Positions 27,746-41,000 of a stretch of 64,000 nt of DNA are shown here, in pieces. This stretch comes from Allacma fusca. Its lineage: Eukaryota > Arthropoda > Collembola > Symphypleona > Sminthuridae. The position numbers were made by a program, and so were the translations under genes. The stretch's first letter is position 1; every line of letters starts with the position of its first letter. Under the pieces are notes generated by a model. It was given only the letters and a program-made list of their open reading frames with translations, was not told where the DNA came from and made no database searches. The stretch lies in the NCBI GenBank assembly GCA_947179485.1, contig OX359247.1, positions 6,787,060 through 6,851,059 on the forward strand, given 5' to 3'.

Positions 27746-28783
27746 AGTATAGGTACACTTCAAAAATACTGAAGGATAGTCTAGTAGTTATTAAAATCTC
27801 AATGATACTCAAAGTATACTTCAAATTGACTGTGACAATTATGTTTTTTGAACAGATTCAAGGATATATTCGTAGAGTCGGGGAAAAGGAATTGGACGGC
27901 TATAGCCTCGTGTGAAGCTAATTTTTTTTCCAAATATTTGAAGAAGGGTCAAAATTCCTTGTAGGGCTGAGTATCAGCTCAAGGACAGGGAAATTATCGC
28001 GAGAAATAAAAGAACATTTAGTAGTAGTTGTGTATATAGACAGGAACAATGTTCATTAATGACTCAAAGGGTTTCCCAGGTATCTAAGTATGTAAGTAGG
28101 AAATATTCCTCTGTGGGAAAATATTGTAGACAGTTAAAAACCAATTTCTCTTCAAGTACATTACTGCGTGCTGGATGACTTCAAGTCATGCAAAGCCCTT
28201 CAAAGATACACGCGAGACTCATTACTCACTCGTTTAAAACTGGTCTATCTTTGCCAATCCCTTTATAGTTAACCCCAACCATATAAGAGCATCCAATATG
28301 TAACTCCCAGGGTTGGGACCAGACAACTCCGACTTGAATGTCTTCAGTAACGACGAGCTGCCGAGATAGTACTAACTACGCGGGTATGAAGTCTAGTCAA
28401 GCCGGATTACCCACAGGTGTACAGTATTATAATATGAAACAACAGCGGTGAGGACTCAAACGCTATAAACCACAATCTTGAGAGACGAAGACTGCCTCCC
28501 ATCCCTACACACTTTCATTGGGATGTGTTAGATGCTTAACTTTCAACCAAGGAGATTAGTACGGAAACACCCGGCTATGTGTTCCTCATGTTGTACTAAC
28601 TCTTGGAACTGTATGTACTCCTATATATGTATGTTCGAGAGCCCAGCTTTGTATAAGGTAGCAATTACATGGGGAAAGAATGGGAGCGTTTAACTTGAGC
28701 CCAGGTAGAAATTATGTCATCAGTGACTTGTGTCGGGGAGAGAATACAACACTAATTTATTAAAAGGTCCCATCTTCCTGGTC

Positions 28784-29180
28784 CAGAGTAGTAAATGTGT
28801 GTTGTTTTTATTAGCACAACTTCATCCGCCTCACAAGTCCAAGACCCCTCGGCACACTCCACACTATGCAATATCTACATACCCGGGGAATATAAGCCCG
28901 ATCTCCTTTCTCTTACTCGTGGACTCATAGATATCAAAGATGAGAGTCAACAATTATTAAAGCAAACTTGGACCTTTCCTTCACGCTTGTTCCTCCTGCG
29001 CTTCTGAATTCACATCCAACACCATACGAAAATTTCCCCTACCTTTGGTATCTAGTAGAATCTACAATTATTACTATTATTTTATTCAAATGCTCAAGTC
29101 AGTTCTGGAGAATATTAATCAAGTTGTTTGCGAACCAGTACATAGAGAGAACTGGGTCACGCATATCATTACCGAAGTGA
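28784..29180 (+). other. Two overlapping open frames, possible decayed or spliced coding segment
   Basis: An open frame preceded at about 28816 by a pyrimidine-rich acceptor (gtgttgtttttattag) reads CNIYIPGEYKPDLLSLTRGL and continues to 29007. A second frame, one base back, is open from 28944 to 29180; it contains a hydrophobic segment (ESTIITIILF) and ends in TGA. Both have protein-like composition and they overlap by about 60 bases. Either a frameshift has broken one coding segment, or an intron joins them, or the two are chance frames. I recognise no domain in either. Confidence 0.2.
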
Positions 29181-32100
29181 ATCTACCTTGAAGGAACTGT
29201 TCCATTATATTTCTCCGACGGTTGAAGTCTTCCAATGTACGAGTTTCTGTCTGATTGAAAAATCCTTTCGTCTCTGACCAAATGCCTGTAGACAATCCCT
29301 ATAATTAATAACATTCTTCTGAAGAACAGTACTCAGTCAAAACCTTTAGTTCCATCCGGTACTGGGATACACAAGGAGATAAACATTCAAACAGATATGT
29401 ATCTATGTACATATCTGTAGAAATGGAGCTGGGACAAAAACTACTAGAAAGGAGGAAACTTAATAAAAAACAATAGTTTATTGTAAATAAAAGAGCACTA
29501 GATTTCCGGGGGACATAATATTTAAACTAGCATTTACTCGGGGAGACCCATTAGGCTGGAAAATCCTAAAATTATAGCTCCGTATGCAAATAATAAATCA
29601 ACTGTTTACATCAACTGCCTGCTTGTTAACTCAGATTTCGTGGATGACTTAACTGAAAGCGGCCCACATGAGCTTTTCATTTTCCAACTTGGCCCTGGCA
29701 CTTCTAGTTGATATGGGTGTACAAATGGGAACTGCTTACAAAACATGTATTATTATTATATATCTGTATGTAATTATATGTGAGGCTCCTAGTCAAACAG
29801 AGAGACTGCAGATTGAAGATGAAAGCAAAAGGAATGTACGAGTTTTTGAAAGACTAATGAAGCCGTTCGTCTGTGTGCCTTCCTTAATGAAAGCTAAATC
29901 TTTTGCTCTTGTATTTACACAGTCAGCTTTAATGCTCATTTTCCCTCTACCACTAATTATACACAGAGTGATTGTTTACGTTTTCATTTTTTCCCCTCCT
30001 CCGACTCCTATACAGTCCCTCTCATTAATCTCGGGTTCAAAATCATGCCAAATGTTGCCCCAGTGTTTACACTAACAAGCCGGAGAGACTTTCTGGGTCA
30101 GTGATGGGGATATCCACGGGATGCACTCAAGTACACAAGATTACTTCCATTGAAAGGGTTTCTCTTCTCCAGGGAGGTCATTTTTAGTCCCCAACTCCAT
30201 CCCTTATTATTTTAGACGTAGATACAAGAATCATAATTACACAAGGTTTTCCCTAATGAGACCTTAATTTGCAACTTGTACAGAACTCATTTAAACTTCT
30301 ATTTCTTCTTGTTGACTCCGTGGGAGAGTCAAAAGGGGATAATTTATTTATGGATTATTCCCAAATCACCTGAAATAATTCATGCGTGATGATAGGAGTT
30401 GGTACGATACATGCAGGGCTCAAATTACCTTAAATTATGTATGAGACACTTGAGTAATCTTAATAAAGGGGACATAATAAGTAAAGACGTAAAGGGACAA
30501 TCAAGGAGTTAATATTTCGTATGGAAGTTCCAATGATTTGTGTACGACTAAACAGTTTCCTACAATTTTGGCATATACATAGATAATTATGTATCTGTGT
30601 ATGTATGTATATGCAGAGCAAAATAAATGTTTTTCGTTGACTCCCTTCTCACCAACTCATTAGGCACGGCATACATGCGCACATATGTACGTACACAGTA
30701 TGTGCACGTAGACTATACATATACAGAAATGTACCAGCATATTTTGTCAAGGAACGAGTTTCACGCCCCAGCTTGCTGTCCCTGGAGGATAAGGTCTCTG
30801 TAAACTAGCATGTCATGTCATGTCAAGTGTAAAGTAGAGAAAACATGACAGATTACCTTACTTTTCTCCTTTGGTTCGTTCCATATCAAATCATAAACCG
30901 TTCAGTATTTGTTGTAGCATGGGGAGCCATAGCGTTATAGTATTTATATGTAAACCAATCCTCCACGAAAATTTTCCTGAGCAGTCTCGAAGAGCTGGTT
31001 AGAGACAGAAAGCAGTGCTGTGTGAGAGATACGGAGTGTACTTACTTGAAATGAAATGGACGGCTAGCTATAAATTCACGGTTGAACTTTGGGCTCTTGT
31101 GAGATATGGATGTCCCAAATTAAATATTATTTCACTCTTTATGAGACACTTGTAATTTTTTGATTGTTCATAGAAAGTAATTCCAAGTCCGTACAGTGCA
31201 CAGAAACACTAGAAGAGACCCAGGGATGATTAATTGTTTGCACCGTATGTGTGAGAATGTTAGGGGAGGATACTACATGTGGGAAAGAGCATTTGCATAA
31301 GGAACAAGAAGCAATTGGGAGATGCATATAGTAAGACCTTGGATTAAGGGCGCAAATCCCATCTAGTATTTCACTTGATTTTGGAACGTAAAAGGCAATT
31401 GAGAAAATCTAAATATGATTAAATATCCTGGATTATGAAATGTACATGGATGTTTCGAGATAGGGGACCTTTGGATTAAACTCTCCAATTCCATGTCCTC
31501 AGCTAAAGAAGTGCTGGGCCGTGTAGAAAGTGCAGGAGATGCATGCAAATGTTCTTTGCAATGAATTCCTTCCTCCCACACTCTCAATAAATAGAGAACA
31601 ACAAACTGTCTTCCTCCAAAAGTTTACACATTAAAGGCTTAAACATGCTTAGTGCCTTTGGAATTGATCAAGCCTGCTACAGCCGCTCTCTCAGTTCAGC
31701 CGACCGGTTTCATTTCATTAAAAGTGATTCACTAAAAATCTAAATCCTTTTAAGGTTAAGCAGTTTCTACGGGGAAAAGATGGGCGCCAATGAGTTTCAT
31801 GATAAATGTGTCGCGACGGACGGACAATGCTTGCTTACTCAAATCCCATCCAATCCTCCCCGTCCTCAAAATCAACTTTTCTCGCTAAATCCTTACATGC
31901 AGAGGCATTTGTGACAGAGGACCAGAACTACCTACCGTGAAGCTATTGAAATAAAAATGGCATCCATATCATGTCAAAATATTATTTACTTTTCATATAT
32001 CTATACCCTAGCTTGTAGTTCTTGGAGTCCTCTCCCCAACACACTGTCATCCTTTGTGAGGTCAACCCTATATACTTTCATCAAACGACACAGTATGGGA

Positions 32101-33573
32101 CCAAATGTGCCATAAAGAATTTGCTATACTACAGCATCATCCCTGTGAATCTCTTGTTTCCCTCCTCCAAGTCAACAACTATGTTCTTTGATCATACTGT
32201 AATCGGCGTTCTGGGCCTATGAAAAGGTTATTGGTTTAGTCAGGAGCTGCACAGTTGGAAGTTACTTCCAAACAGCAGTAGATATGGATGCCTTAGTGTG
32301 GAGAAATTTGCTTATTTCTATTGAATTTAAATAGTAACATGGAAGGGCGTGGGAGATTGGAAATAGCACGTGAAAGTGGCTTTCATTGATAAACGTACTT
32401 TAATGTCGGAGCTTTATGGCCATATAGTAACTGTTTGCGATAACCCCACTCTTTGGGAACTACGGATGTTGTCATTTGTATTTTGTGACGTAATCCAGTT
32501 TAAAATCAATTTCTTTGTAAGTACTTCGTCTTCCGGAGTTATACGGCTTAAATAAATAGAATTACCTTCTTTAATCAAAGAAAGAGGAATTTTCTGGGAA
32601 TTGTAATTTTCTAGAGAGATAAATTCCTAAAATATTTTCTAAAAAGTCAAATCCTCCGCGTTGCTGGCTTAATTTTGAATCCGGCTTCGGAGAATTAATT
32701 TCCGGTAAATTTACAAAGTTAGATTTCCCTCATTCCGAGAGAGGAAATCTGAAAGAATTTCCCAATCAATTCATTGCGTACTGTAGTTGAATTTCTGAAA
32801 ATATGTGCTCATATACGGTAATAATAAAAAAAATTATTCGCATGTAGCATCTATAATCAATAATAATTGATTTTTTTTATTATCGATCCATTTAGCCAGC
32901 AATCCATTTGACGGCTGACTTTAGAACTTTAAAGTATTTACAGATCTCATACGCAGATATTACATTGGGAGCTGTGAAGAAAGAGCGGGGAAGGGAAGTT
33001 CTGAGAAAGAACAAATGCGCTGTCGGATTTCTTCAGACAGAAACCATCACTCGAAAGCCTAGACAATAGTTTTGGGATTCGGAAACAAAGACAGTAAGTC
33101 ACAACAGCAATTTGTAAGCGGTCTGTCCAATACAATTGCACAATTAATTATACACTCCTGCCTTCTGTGTTAGCCTCGGCAGGCAATTTACAATTGCTTC
33201 CGAGATACAAACTTCTCAAGCCAGTCCAGGTGTGTACGCACGTATTTGAGCGTACCTACATGTAATTACATATGTATATATATGAATTAGCCCTCTTGGT
33301 CAGTGGAATATTAATCCACTGAGACAACCAGGTACTTTCCTATTTTAATATGTGTCGAGGTGTCATGGAGTATTTTACTAGTCATTCATTGTAATTAGTA
33401 ATATTCGTAGGAGAGCTCGGCTACCAAATTAATTGTCCCGTTTGAATTTACTATTTGATTTGAAGGGTTCTAATTTCAAAACTTTTAATTGTGAATTCAA
33501 GTATTCAATCTATTAAATACAATTTAATTTTTAAATTCTTCCAACAACTTGACCGTTTCAGCTTCACAGTAAT

Positions 33574-33599
33574 AATTATGTAATAATTATTACATAATT
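33574..33599. repeat. 26-bp perfect palindrome
   Basis: A sequence identical to its own reverse complement with no spacer, AT-rich, centred between 33586 and 33587. It contains the TGTAATAATTATTACA core and resembles an expanded version of the shorter ATGTAATTACAT palindromes found throughout the window. It could extrude as a cruciform or serve as a dimeric binding site. Confidence 0.95.
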
Positions 33600-34733
33600 T
33601 TGAGTTTGAGTAAATATGAGAATCCGTCTGGTTAATGAAGGTCCGATCCTGGTACGTAATTTTTGCAATTACAATCTCTGTAATTTCAGAATATCAGTAT
33701 CGATAACGGAGGAAGATGAGCAATACTTAAATAAATGTAATTATTTGTTATAAATAATTACCACAAAATGTCCTTTTACATTTCTTTGAGCATTGATCAT
33801 CAGTACAGATTACAGATAGCAATGGAATTTATATTTTAGCCTGAAGCGGTGAGTAAACTGTTGGAGTTGTACAAAATTTGTTTAGGTTTGATAAATCCAG
33901 TAAATATATATAAATATAAATAAAATATAGTTATTTAGATTAAGCTTTAAGGTAATTATTTTAATTAGTTGCTTGTATCAGTAATTAAGCTTATTATAAA
34001 AATACTTTTGCAAGAGTGTATTGATTTCCCATGTTACTTTACGCCAGACTTGACGTGCTACATTTTTGCTGGTTACTCGCAGATGTATACAATCTTTTAT
34101 TGCACGTATGTATCTACATATCTGTAGTTCAGCATTCTGTCAGGTATGTGTCTTCTGGTTTGAGAACTGTACTTTTATGTTTAAAATGAGATCTGAAGTA
34201 CTATGTATGTTGGGAGCGTGTGTCTGTGATGCACAAACATGAGGATGGATCTTCTGAGGGGAGTTTTAGAGTAGGGCATGGGTATATGTACACATTGGAT
34301 CATCTATAACGAAATGGCACATAAATAAATCGTCCTAACGACAGCCTCAATCGTTTCCTAAGATCTCAGTCATGTCTTGGCTGCATCATTAATCAATTTA
34401 CACTTTACCAGCCGGCAGCCAATAGTTTTTTTATGCTCTTCGGGTAGCAATTCAGTCATCTCTCCTCATCTGTCTACTATATGAGACTCCACTCACTCCA
34501 CTACGGTCGTTTTATCCTTATTTAGGGCTTACACTTCCCCTCACTATCCCTCCCATACTGTATAACTACAGTTGAAAACACAGTATCATGATATTTTTCG
34601 TACAGGACTTACTTTTCGTATTGATGTCTTAAGTATGTATGTACGTACATATGTCTTCCGAAATTTGAAATCCCAATAGATCTCTCAAGGCTCCGTAAAA
34701 TTGTGCTTTAACGTAGAAGTAATTACCAATGGA

Positions 34734-34753
34734 AGAGAGAGAGAGAGAGAGAG
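34734..34753. repeat. (GA)10 microsatellite
   Basis: About ten perfect GA repeats. Confidence 0.9.
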
Positions 34754-34945
34754 CATCTGGGCCTTATCTGCATTGGACTTGCTTAATAGAATAGTATTTA
34801 AATCAGGTTTACATAAGGTCAGATTGAATTAGGTTTTTTTACCCTCAGCCCTGGCTAAGCGGGTTGGAGAGATGGTCAAGAAAGTCCAGAGATAAGACTT
34901 TTTATCAGGGTCTTCTCCCTTCCTTTCTGAATGTTTACTGGTTTT

Positions 34946-34948
<3 letters not shown>

Positions 34949-35023
<75 letters not shown>

Positions 35024-35033
35024 TGTGTGTGTC
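34949..35033. repeat. Long (GT)n microsatellite
   Basis: About 42 GT units with a single GT to TT interruption near 35021. It is the longest simple repeat in the window. Confidence 0.97.
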
Positions 35034-38000
35034 TGGATGTGTGTGAGCACTTTGTCTTGTGTACATAAGAAAGGGAAAATTACGGATGTAGTTTCGACCA
35101 AGGGATGCACACAGCTCTGCACACGCTCCTCCACAAGATATGGATCCTGCCTTCAAGTCCACTGAAAAACTTCGGCTACTATACGATGCAATTACACATA
35201 AATTTGAAAACTCGGGTTCGCCTTACCAACTACCGAGCTATTATTCAACACCGTGGTATCCTTCCCATCTATTATTTGCCGCTGGTCGAGCAGGTAGACT
35301 TCTGCCGTCCCACTGAGATCACAAAATAAAATAAATAGCAGTTATTACAATCGTATCTGTGACCCCGAGTAGGGGTTTTGAGTAGACATACATTGTTATA
35401 ATTTGCTCGCCTGAAGGATCAACTTCGGATTTATAGAAAGTAGAGCATTGAGTAGTCTTGAATTGAACACGGTCTTGGGTTTGAAATTCTATAGGCTATG
35501 TATATACATAGTTATAGTCTATAAAATAGAAACTACCATGGGAATGGGGTAATATCGGCTTATTTTCATATTAGCAGAGAGTCTGGAAATGCATAATAAT
35601 AAGTTCTGCACCATGAACCAAATATTTATGAGCTTCTACTTGTACTGCCCTTGCTCTTAACTGCACTTCATTGTGATGCAAAAATGTCCTCGAACTTCAA
35701 AAGCCATGGGTATATGAATGAAGGGACTTCTTTTTGGTTTGATGCAGTTTTTATCGATTTATTCAATGATGTCGGGTGCTTCGGACCGTCCTGAGAGTCT
35801 GGGAAGGTGAGCGGTACCGTGTACCCGAAGCAATTTTCCAGGAGCTGTAAACAACATCTATGGAATACATCATGAAGAAACTCATGACACTGTCACTGAT
35901 TTAAATGCTCACTGCTGTAGAAAGAAGCAATTTCCTAATATGACACTCGCAAGAAGTTTTTTTTTCGTATGTTATCCAATCCTGATCCTATACTCTGTCT
36001 ATATAGACATATGAGATCACATATGCATTTCATTGTTACTGCACATCAAATTCTTGTTGATGGCCCATCAAATACCGCAGTGAACCATTTGGGTTTTGTA
36101 TATTTTGGAAATGCTATTTAAACAGACCCATACTCTTGTAGAGATAAGTACAGCTGTTATACAGAGTACAGTACTCTGTATAGAAGTTGTAGTTGGCAGT
36201 TTGGCAGGATACGCAAGCGAAATAAAAATTGAATTTATTGCGCATGAAATCACATTCAAAGTGGGAAATAAATCTGATAAACGGATGAACATTATTCAAC
36301 GGCCCCACGAAATGAATTGAAAATATAGTCAAGGAAAAACAATCACATGTGTGTACAACCTCATTGGCAAAACCTAAATGCAAATGTCCATACATAGATA
36401 CATACGTCTGAGATGAAGAATTGCGCTGTTTTCCTGTCAAATTGGTCCTTAAATTGAAAACCATTTGAAACTTGAACTCTTCCAATCTATATATAGGCAC
36501 TTGGATAACGTTATTATTATAATTTTTCTTGTAACTACATAGCTCTTATCAAGAACCTTACTTTGATCCCACAAAACAAGTCTAACGAAAATATTCAAGA
36601 GAAAAATGAGATATAATTGTTCGAAGAAAGCTGTAACAACAAATTTTGTAACACATGATTACACAATACACACAAACATGTAATTATTTATGTACAGATC
36701 GTAGAATCAGGTTGAAGGTACGTACATAGCGTCGTAGCGGTTGTTAGTACACATTTGTGTTTTCTAAAATTGTTGAGTTCCTTTCAGTTCCTTGAAATAA
36801 CTCTATTTGCAAAATTCCATGTCGTGCGGATAATATAACTTACAATGGAACCTGCTCGAATAGATTAGAGCTCATGCAATGTGTCACCATAAAATTTATC
36901 GGTGGAGGAAATCAGAGCTGAGCTGTGTCACAACTTGGTTTTGATTCCGCTTAAACCATGCTCTAGCTCGACATTTAGTGTTGGAGAAATGATCAAAGAA
37001 CAGTGTTGATAACGTTCTAATATTGCTAAGAGCTATGAATGTTCCCGTTCATGAAATTTTTTTTTGTGATTTTAAGTAAACACCTTGATATACATAATTA
37101 TATCTATACATATCTACTACATGGGATCAGAATATTTTCAACCTCTTTGCATGGCTGACAATCAGAGTTTCTGCTCCAAAGTTCACGGAAGCTTTCCAAG
37201 AATATAATCTCTGGTGAAATGTCTGCTTGAGGATAAAGCAGCTCTTTCTAGAAATAATCCACAACTTTTGTTGTGTCACTTTTGTATATATAGATATATT
37301 CACATGTCGTTAGTTTAGCTTACACAATATTCTCAGGGCTTATTGATTCCAACTCAACAAATTCTGACTCACGAGAGTATTATTGTTTGGCGTATTAAAC
37401 TTTCGACGTATTTTGTTCTCAATAAAGATGTTGACTTATTAATGACACTCTATTCAATTGATTGTAAAGACGTTTAATTTTGTCTGAAATAAGCTATTAC
37501 AATACAATTTATATGCTTGCATTGGATTTATTGGGCCATTAATATTTTCTGGGAGTTGGGACAAGCATAGTTTGATTGCGTAATTTCCCTATTTATTATT
37601 ATAATTTTGAAGAAAAAATGTCCTCATTGTTATTCTCAGACTCCCTGAGATTTTATCACTGCTTCTTATGAAATTTTCCCTTCAGTTTAAATATGTGGAG
37701 TGTAATGTACCTGGATGTATTGGAAATTGAAAGTTTGTTCAAAGACCATAATAACTGTTAAACAGTTTCTTGAAAATATTGTAGGGCAAGGCACATGTAA
37801 TTACATTTACATAATAACATATGTACCATGTATGTATAGAAGGATAACAATTATTGACAAATAATTCTATGAACTATTCAATCCTTAATAAATAAATACA
37901 TCCGAGTTTCCAGGGAAATAAATTGCAACTCCGACTTTGTTTCTTGGAATTTCATTCTCTAAATTTAGCAGGCAACTTAGACTTCCTGAAATTTGATTGT

Positions 38001-38440
38001 ACTTGTCTTGTTGCTCTGCCAGAGTTCAACACACATTGCTCACTCAAACAATGGCATTAATTTTGAGAACCATTCCTCCAACTTATGTTGACTTATTTCA
38101 AAGGACACTCACGCAAGAAGTGTACACAGTTGCATAACATCATCTGGACTAACTTTAGTATTGTGATAGAACGCAAACAACAACACTACAGAAGCTGTCT
38201 TCACATGCTTCTGTAAGTTCTCAAAGTTAAACATAATTCTCGACCTTAAATAGGGCGTACAAAAACATGTTTCTGAAGATGATTCATCCCTAGTTGTGTT
38301 TTGATGGAGATACATTTGTACATCCACACTAAATTGTAGTTTCCTTTATTATCCTGTAGTCACTGAGCTGATAATTGACGTACTGCAAGTTTTGTTTCCA
38401 TGTGCATACTTATGAATGTAGTTTCATAATATTTAACATT

Positions 38441-38468
38441 GTGTGTGTGTGTGTTTGTGTGTGTGTGG
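38441..38468. repeat. (GT)n microsatellite
   Basis: About fourteen GT units with one interruption, roughly 290 bases upstream of the start codon of the secreted-protein gene. Confidence 0.9.
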
Positions 38469-38752
38469 TAATGTCAATAAGCAAATCTATAGGGAATACA
38501 TATGAAATATAATTATAAATTAAGAAGTTCAGTGTCGACGTCAAGGGTATCTATATGGTAAGGTTGGAGCTTCCCAGCAGTGCAACCGAGTTGGTAAAGT
38601 TGTGTTCAAGGTTAAAGGTTTGTTTTTATCATGACATTAAGTTTCTTTTCAGTTAAGCCCTAGACGATGAAATAAAACTTTGTATTTAATTCTGGTCAAA
38701 CGTCTCATTGCTGTCGGCTTGAAGGGTTCCTTGGTAATATAGTTGGATCAAA

Positions 38753-40823
38753 ATGTTCCACTTGAAAATTCTCGCTTGGGCTGTATTCGTGAGTGCTGGG
38801 CTACTGGGTAAGATATTTTATTGTTACTAGTTCCCTAGTTTTATTATTATAATTCACAGACTGGTTATTTATGAAATTTCGTCCACTTATCTCCAATGTC
38901 TTCCTTCAGGTGTGGTTATTATATTTTACTGATATTCTGACACTTTACAGGGCAGTCGGATGCAGTCAAATGGAATGATCTAAAAAGTAAGTTGGACAGG
39001 GGGGGGGGGGAAGTTGCAATTCTTCCTTACTGTAAGTTTCTATTATGCCAGCTGGCATCAGTTTTATTGTCCTATCTTTTTTTGACAGTTACATTCGGAG
39101 TGAACGTATTTTCCCGATATGGATTTAACCGAGTGGAAAGAACGAAAGCCGAGGTAAAGAAATTCAGTTCACATGTATCTAGGTATACGTAAAATTTGCA
39201 TACAATGCCTCAACTTGGAATTTGTATTCATTCCAGTTACTTCTATCTTTAAGGTTGCCTCCACTCAACAGTGGGTTCCGCTATTTAGTGAAAGTAAATG
39301 CCTCAACCGCATAGATGATTTGGAATTTCATGGATTTCCCATGACTGAGGGTAGAGACAAAGCAGTAGTCACTCTCTATGACAAGAACGGCATCATTGCA
39401 GGAATCCAGGCTTGGGTAAGGCTTTGTATAGCACTGTGTATGTACTGTGTAGGACTGGGCTGGAATTCAAAATTCATAGGATACACTTCCCTTGATAAGT
39501 TTGTTTTACGTTTTATGAGTCTCCATTAGTAAATTCTCATTGTGACAAACTGTCAAGGACCCAACTAAGTGTATAAATGTGTGAATGAATTTAGACCCCT
39601 TTGAGTAATGTTGATTGCTATTATTAGACTACTTGCTGGGGGGAAGGGATAATTGATATTAGCATTGTTAGCATGGTCCTGTCCATGTAGTAGGGGTTGT
39701 TGTAAGGATTTATTCCGACTCTGTCGGTAATAATAATTGTTCGTAATTAGGACCTAACCTACTTTAAAATCTCTGTCATGCAGATGCCGCATGATGAGAT
39801 CATAACCAAGAAGAACATCTACCGTTTTGACTTGTCCCCCATGTTCCAGAATGCTACCTTGGGCGGAAGGAAGTTTTTCGTTTTAACTGCTTATTTCGTC
39901 CAACCTGGTAAAAACAGAACGTGCTTTTTCCTCATTTCCCTCCTTTCCAATTTAATTTCCCTTCCCCACTTAAACTCTCGTGGAGGGGCGTCAAAGGACA
40001 ATAAATTATGCACGTTCGGTTCCATTTGTATCCGCAGATACGATCTGCACCACGGGAAGAGATGCGAATTCCTTGGATACAGACGGGACGGGAAACGGTC
40101 TTTGGTTTCAAAATGGGCCCACACCACTTGATCTTATCGAAGTTCCTTTGAAAAGAAGCAAGGCCATTGAGAAGCAGTGGACGAAAAACAACTGTTTTCC
40201 TGCCATGGGTAAAATATTATAGTGTTGAGATTGCTACTGTGGTGGAAGGAATTTTGACGCTATACTTTGACTCTATAGGACAATACCAGTAGCTCCTTTT
40301 TTTTCCTCCCATATCTGATTATGTTTTTGATGAATAAAAATCCGGTAGGTTACCACAATTTCTACAATATTCCTTGGGTGCGGGAAAATAACTGCAGTGT
40401 CTCCCGACCTGCTTTCCTTCTTTACAATGGGAAGGATGAGCTTCACGGCTTTGGATTTGTGGTTCAAGGGACTGCAACTTCCAAGAAATTTGAACATCCT
40501 CCCAATTTAGCTGTTAGGGTAAGAAATGAAATATTAATTTACAAGGTGTAGGTGCTTATATATTGTTTATTGTAATTTTCTGAGGTGATCTTGTCACATA
40601 ACTTTGACACAGCGTGATATGAGATGTTAAATCCTACACTCTCATATATATTGACACCATTGTGGATATAATTGTTGCCTTGGTCTGTCTCTTTGTAAAT
40701 ATGTAGTTGATTCTTGGGGATGCTCCATCTTGCACTTTGGAACAAAATTCCTTGGTGGGCTCAACCTCTCTACATGTCTACTTCATCTCTCGTCCGCAAT
40801 TTATTATGTGTCCCATTTGGTAA
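38753..40823 (+). CDS. Secreted six-cysteine protein, 299 aa, eight exons
   Basis: Complete gene model. Exons are 38753-38807, 38951-38986, 39089-39153, 39254-39415, 39784-39907, 40038-40208, 40349-40518 and 40707-40823; together 900 bases, 299 residues plus TAA. Every intron is GT-AG, 100-368 bp, and all phases agree. Residues 1-19 form a signal peptide (MFHLKILAWAVFVSAGLLG), so the product should enter the secretory pathway. The mature part has six cysteines (68, 151, 200, 220, 270, 296), enough for three disulfides, two N-glycosylation sequons (Asn129, Asn219), and aromatic-rich blocks such as YHNFYNIPWV and ELHGFGFVVQG. There is no transmembrane helix. The C-terminal exon reads SLHVYFISRP and ends CPIW. 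I do not recognise the family and assign no function. The last exon is chosen because its acceptor (tatgtag) is in phase and adds two cysteines, giving an even number; reading through instead would stop after twelve residues. Confidence 0.8.
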
Positions 40824-40994
40824 TCGGTCAAGACACTCTCAGCTCCTATTCTTGCTCGGCAGCTGAATCAACTTGACAAAAATGTTCCTCAATGCTGCAC
40901 TCAGAACACATTCACGGAGGAGGAAGACTTGCTCTAATATTTTACAAATTTTGCATTTATCTGTCCTTTCCATTTAAGACTTTAAGATATTGTC

Positions 40995-41000
40995 ATTAAA
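40995..41000 (+). terminator. ATTAAA poly(A) signal candidate
   Basis: Common variant poly(A) hexamer about 170 bases after the stop codon of the secreted-protein gene; a plausible transcript end. Confidence 0.35.

Larger units (their letters stand above)
29181..38752. other. Intergenic DNA upstream of the secreted-protein gene
   Basis: Nearly 10 kb without a recognisable gene. It holds a (GA)n tract at 34734, the longest (TG)n array of the window at 34949-35033, a (TG)n tract at 38441, a 26-bp perfect palindrome at 33574, a 14-bp inverted repeat around 32821-32884, and many copies of the dispersed motif (30583-30615, 30670-30725, 33241-33285, 34632-34655, 37793-37840). Open frames up to 135 codons (29668-30075) show no domain and lack matching splice sites. 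Confidence 0.4.

Noticed and set aside
29668..30075. 135-codon plus-strand open frame with hydrophobic patches
   Set aside because: Hydrophobicity follows from T-rich DNA; no signal peptide pattern, domain or exon structure.
34829..35165. Open frames of 60-101 codons on both strands
   Set aside because: They are read through the long (GT)n microsatellite and encode only Cys-Val or Thr-His repeats.
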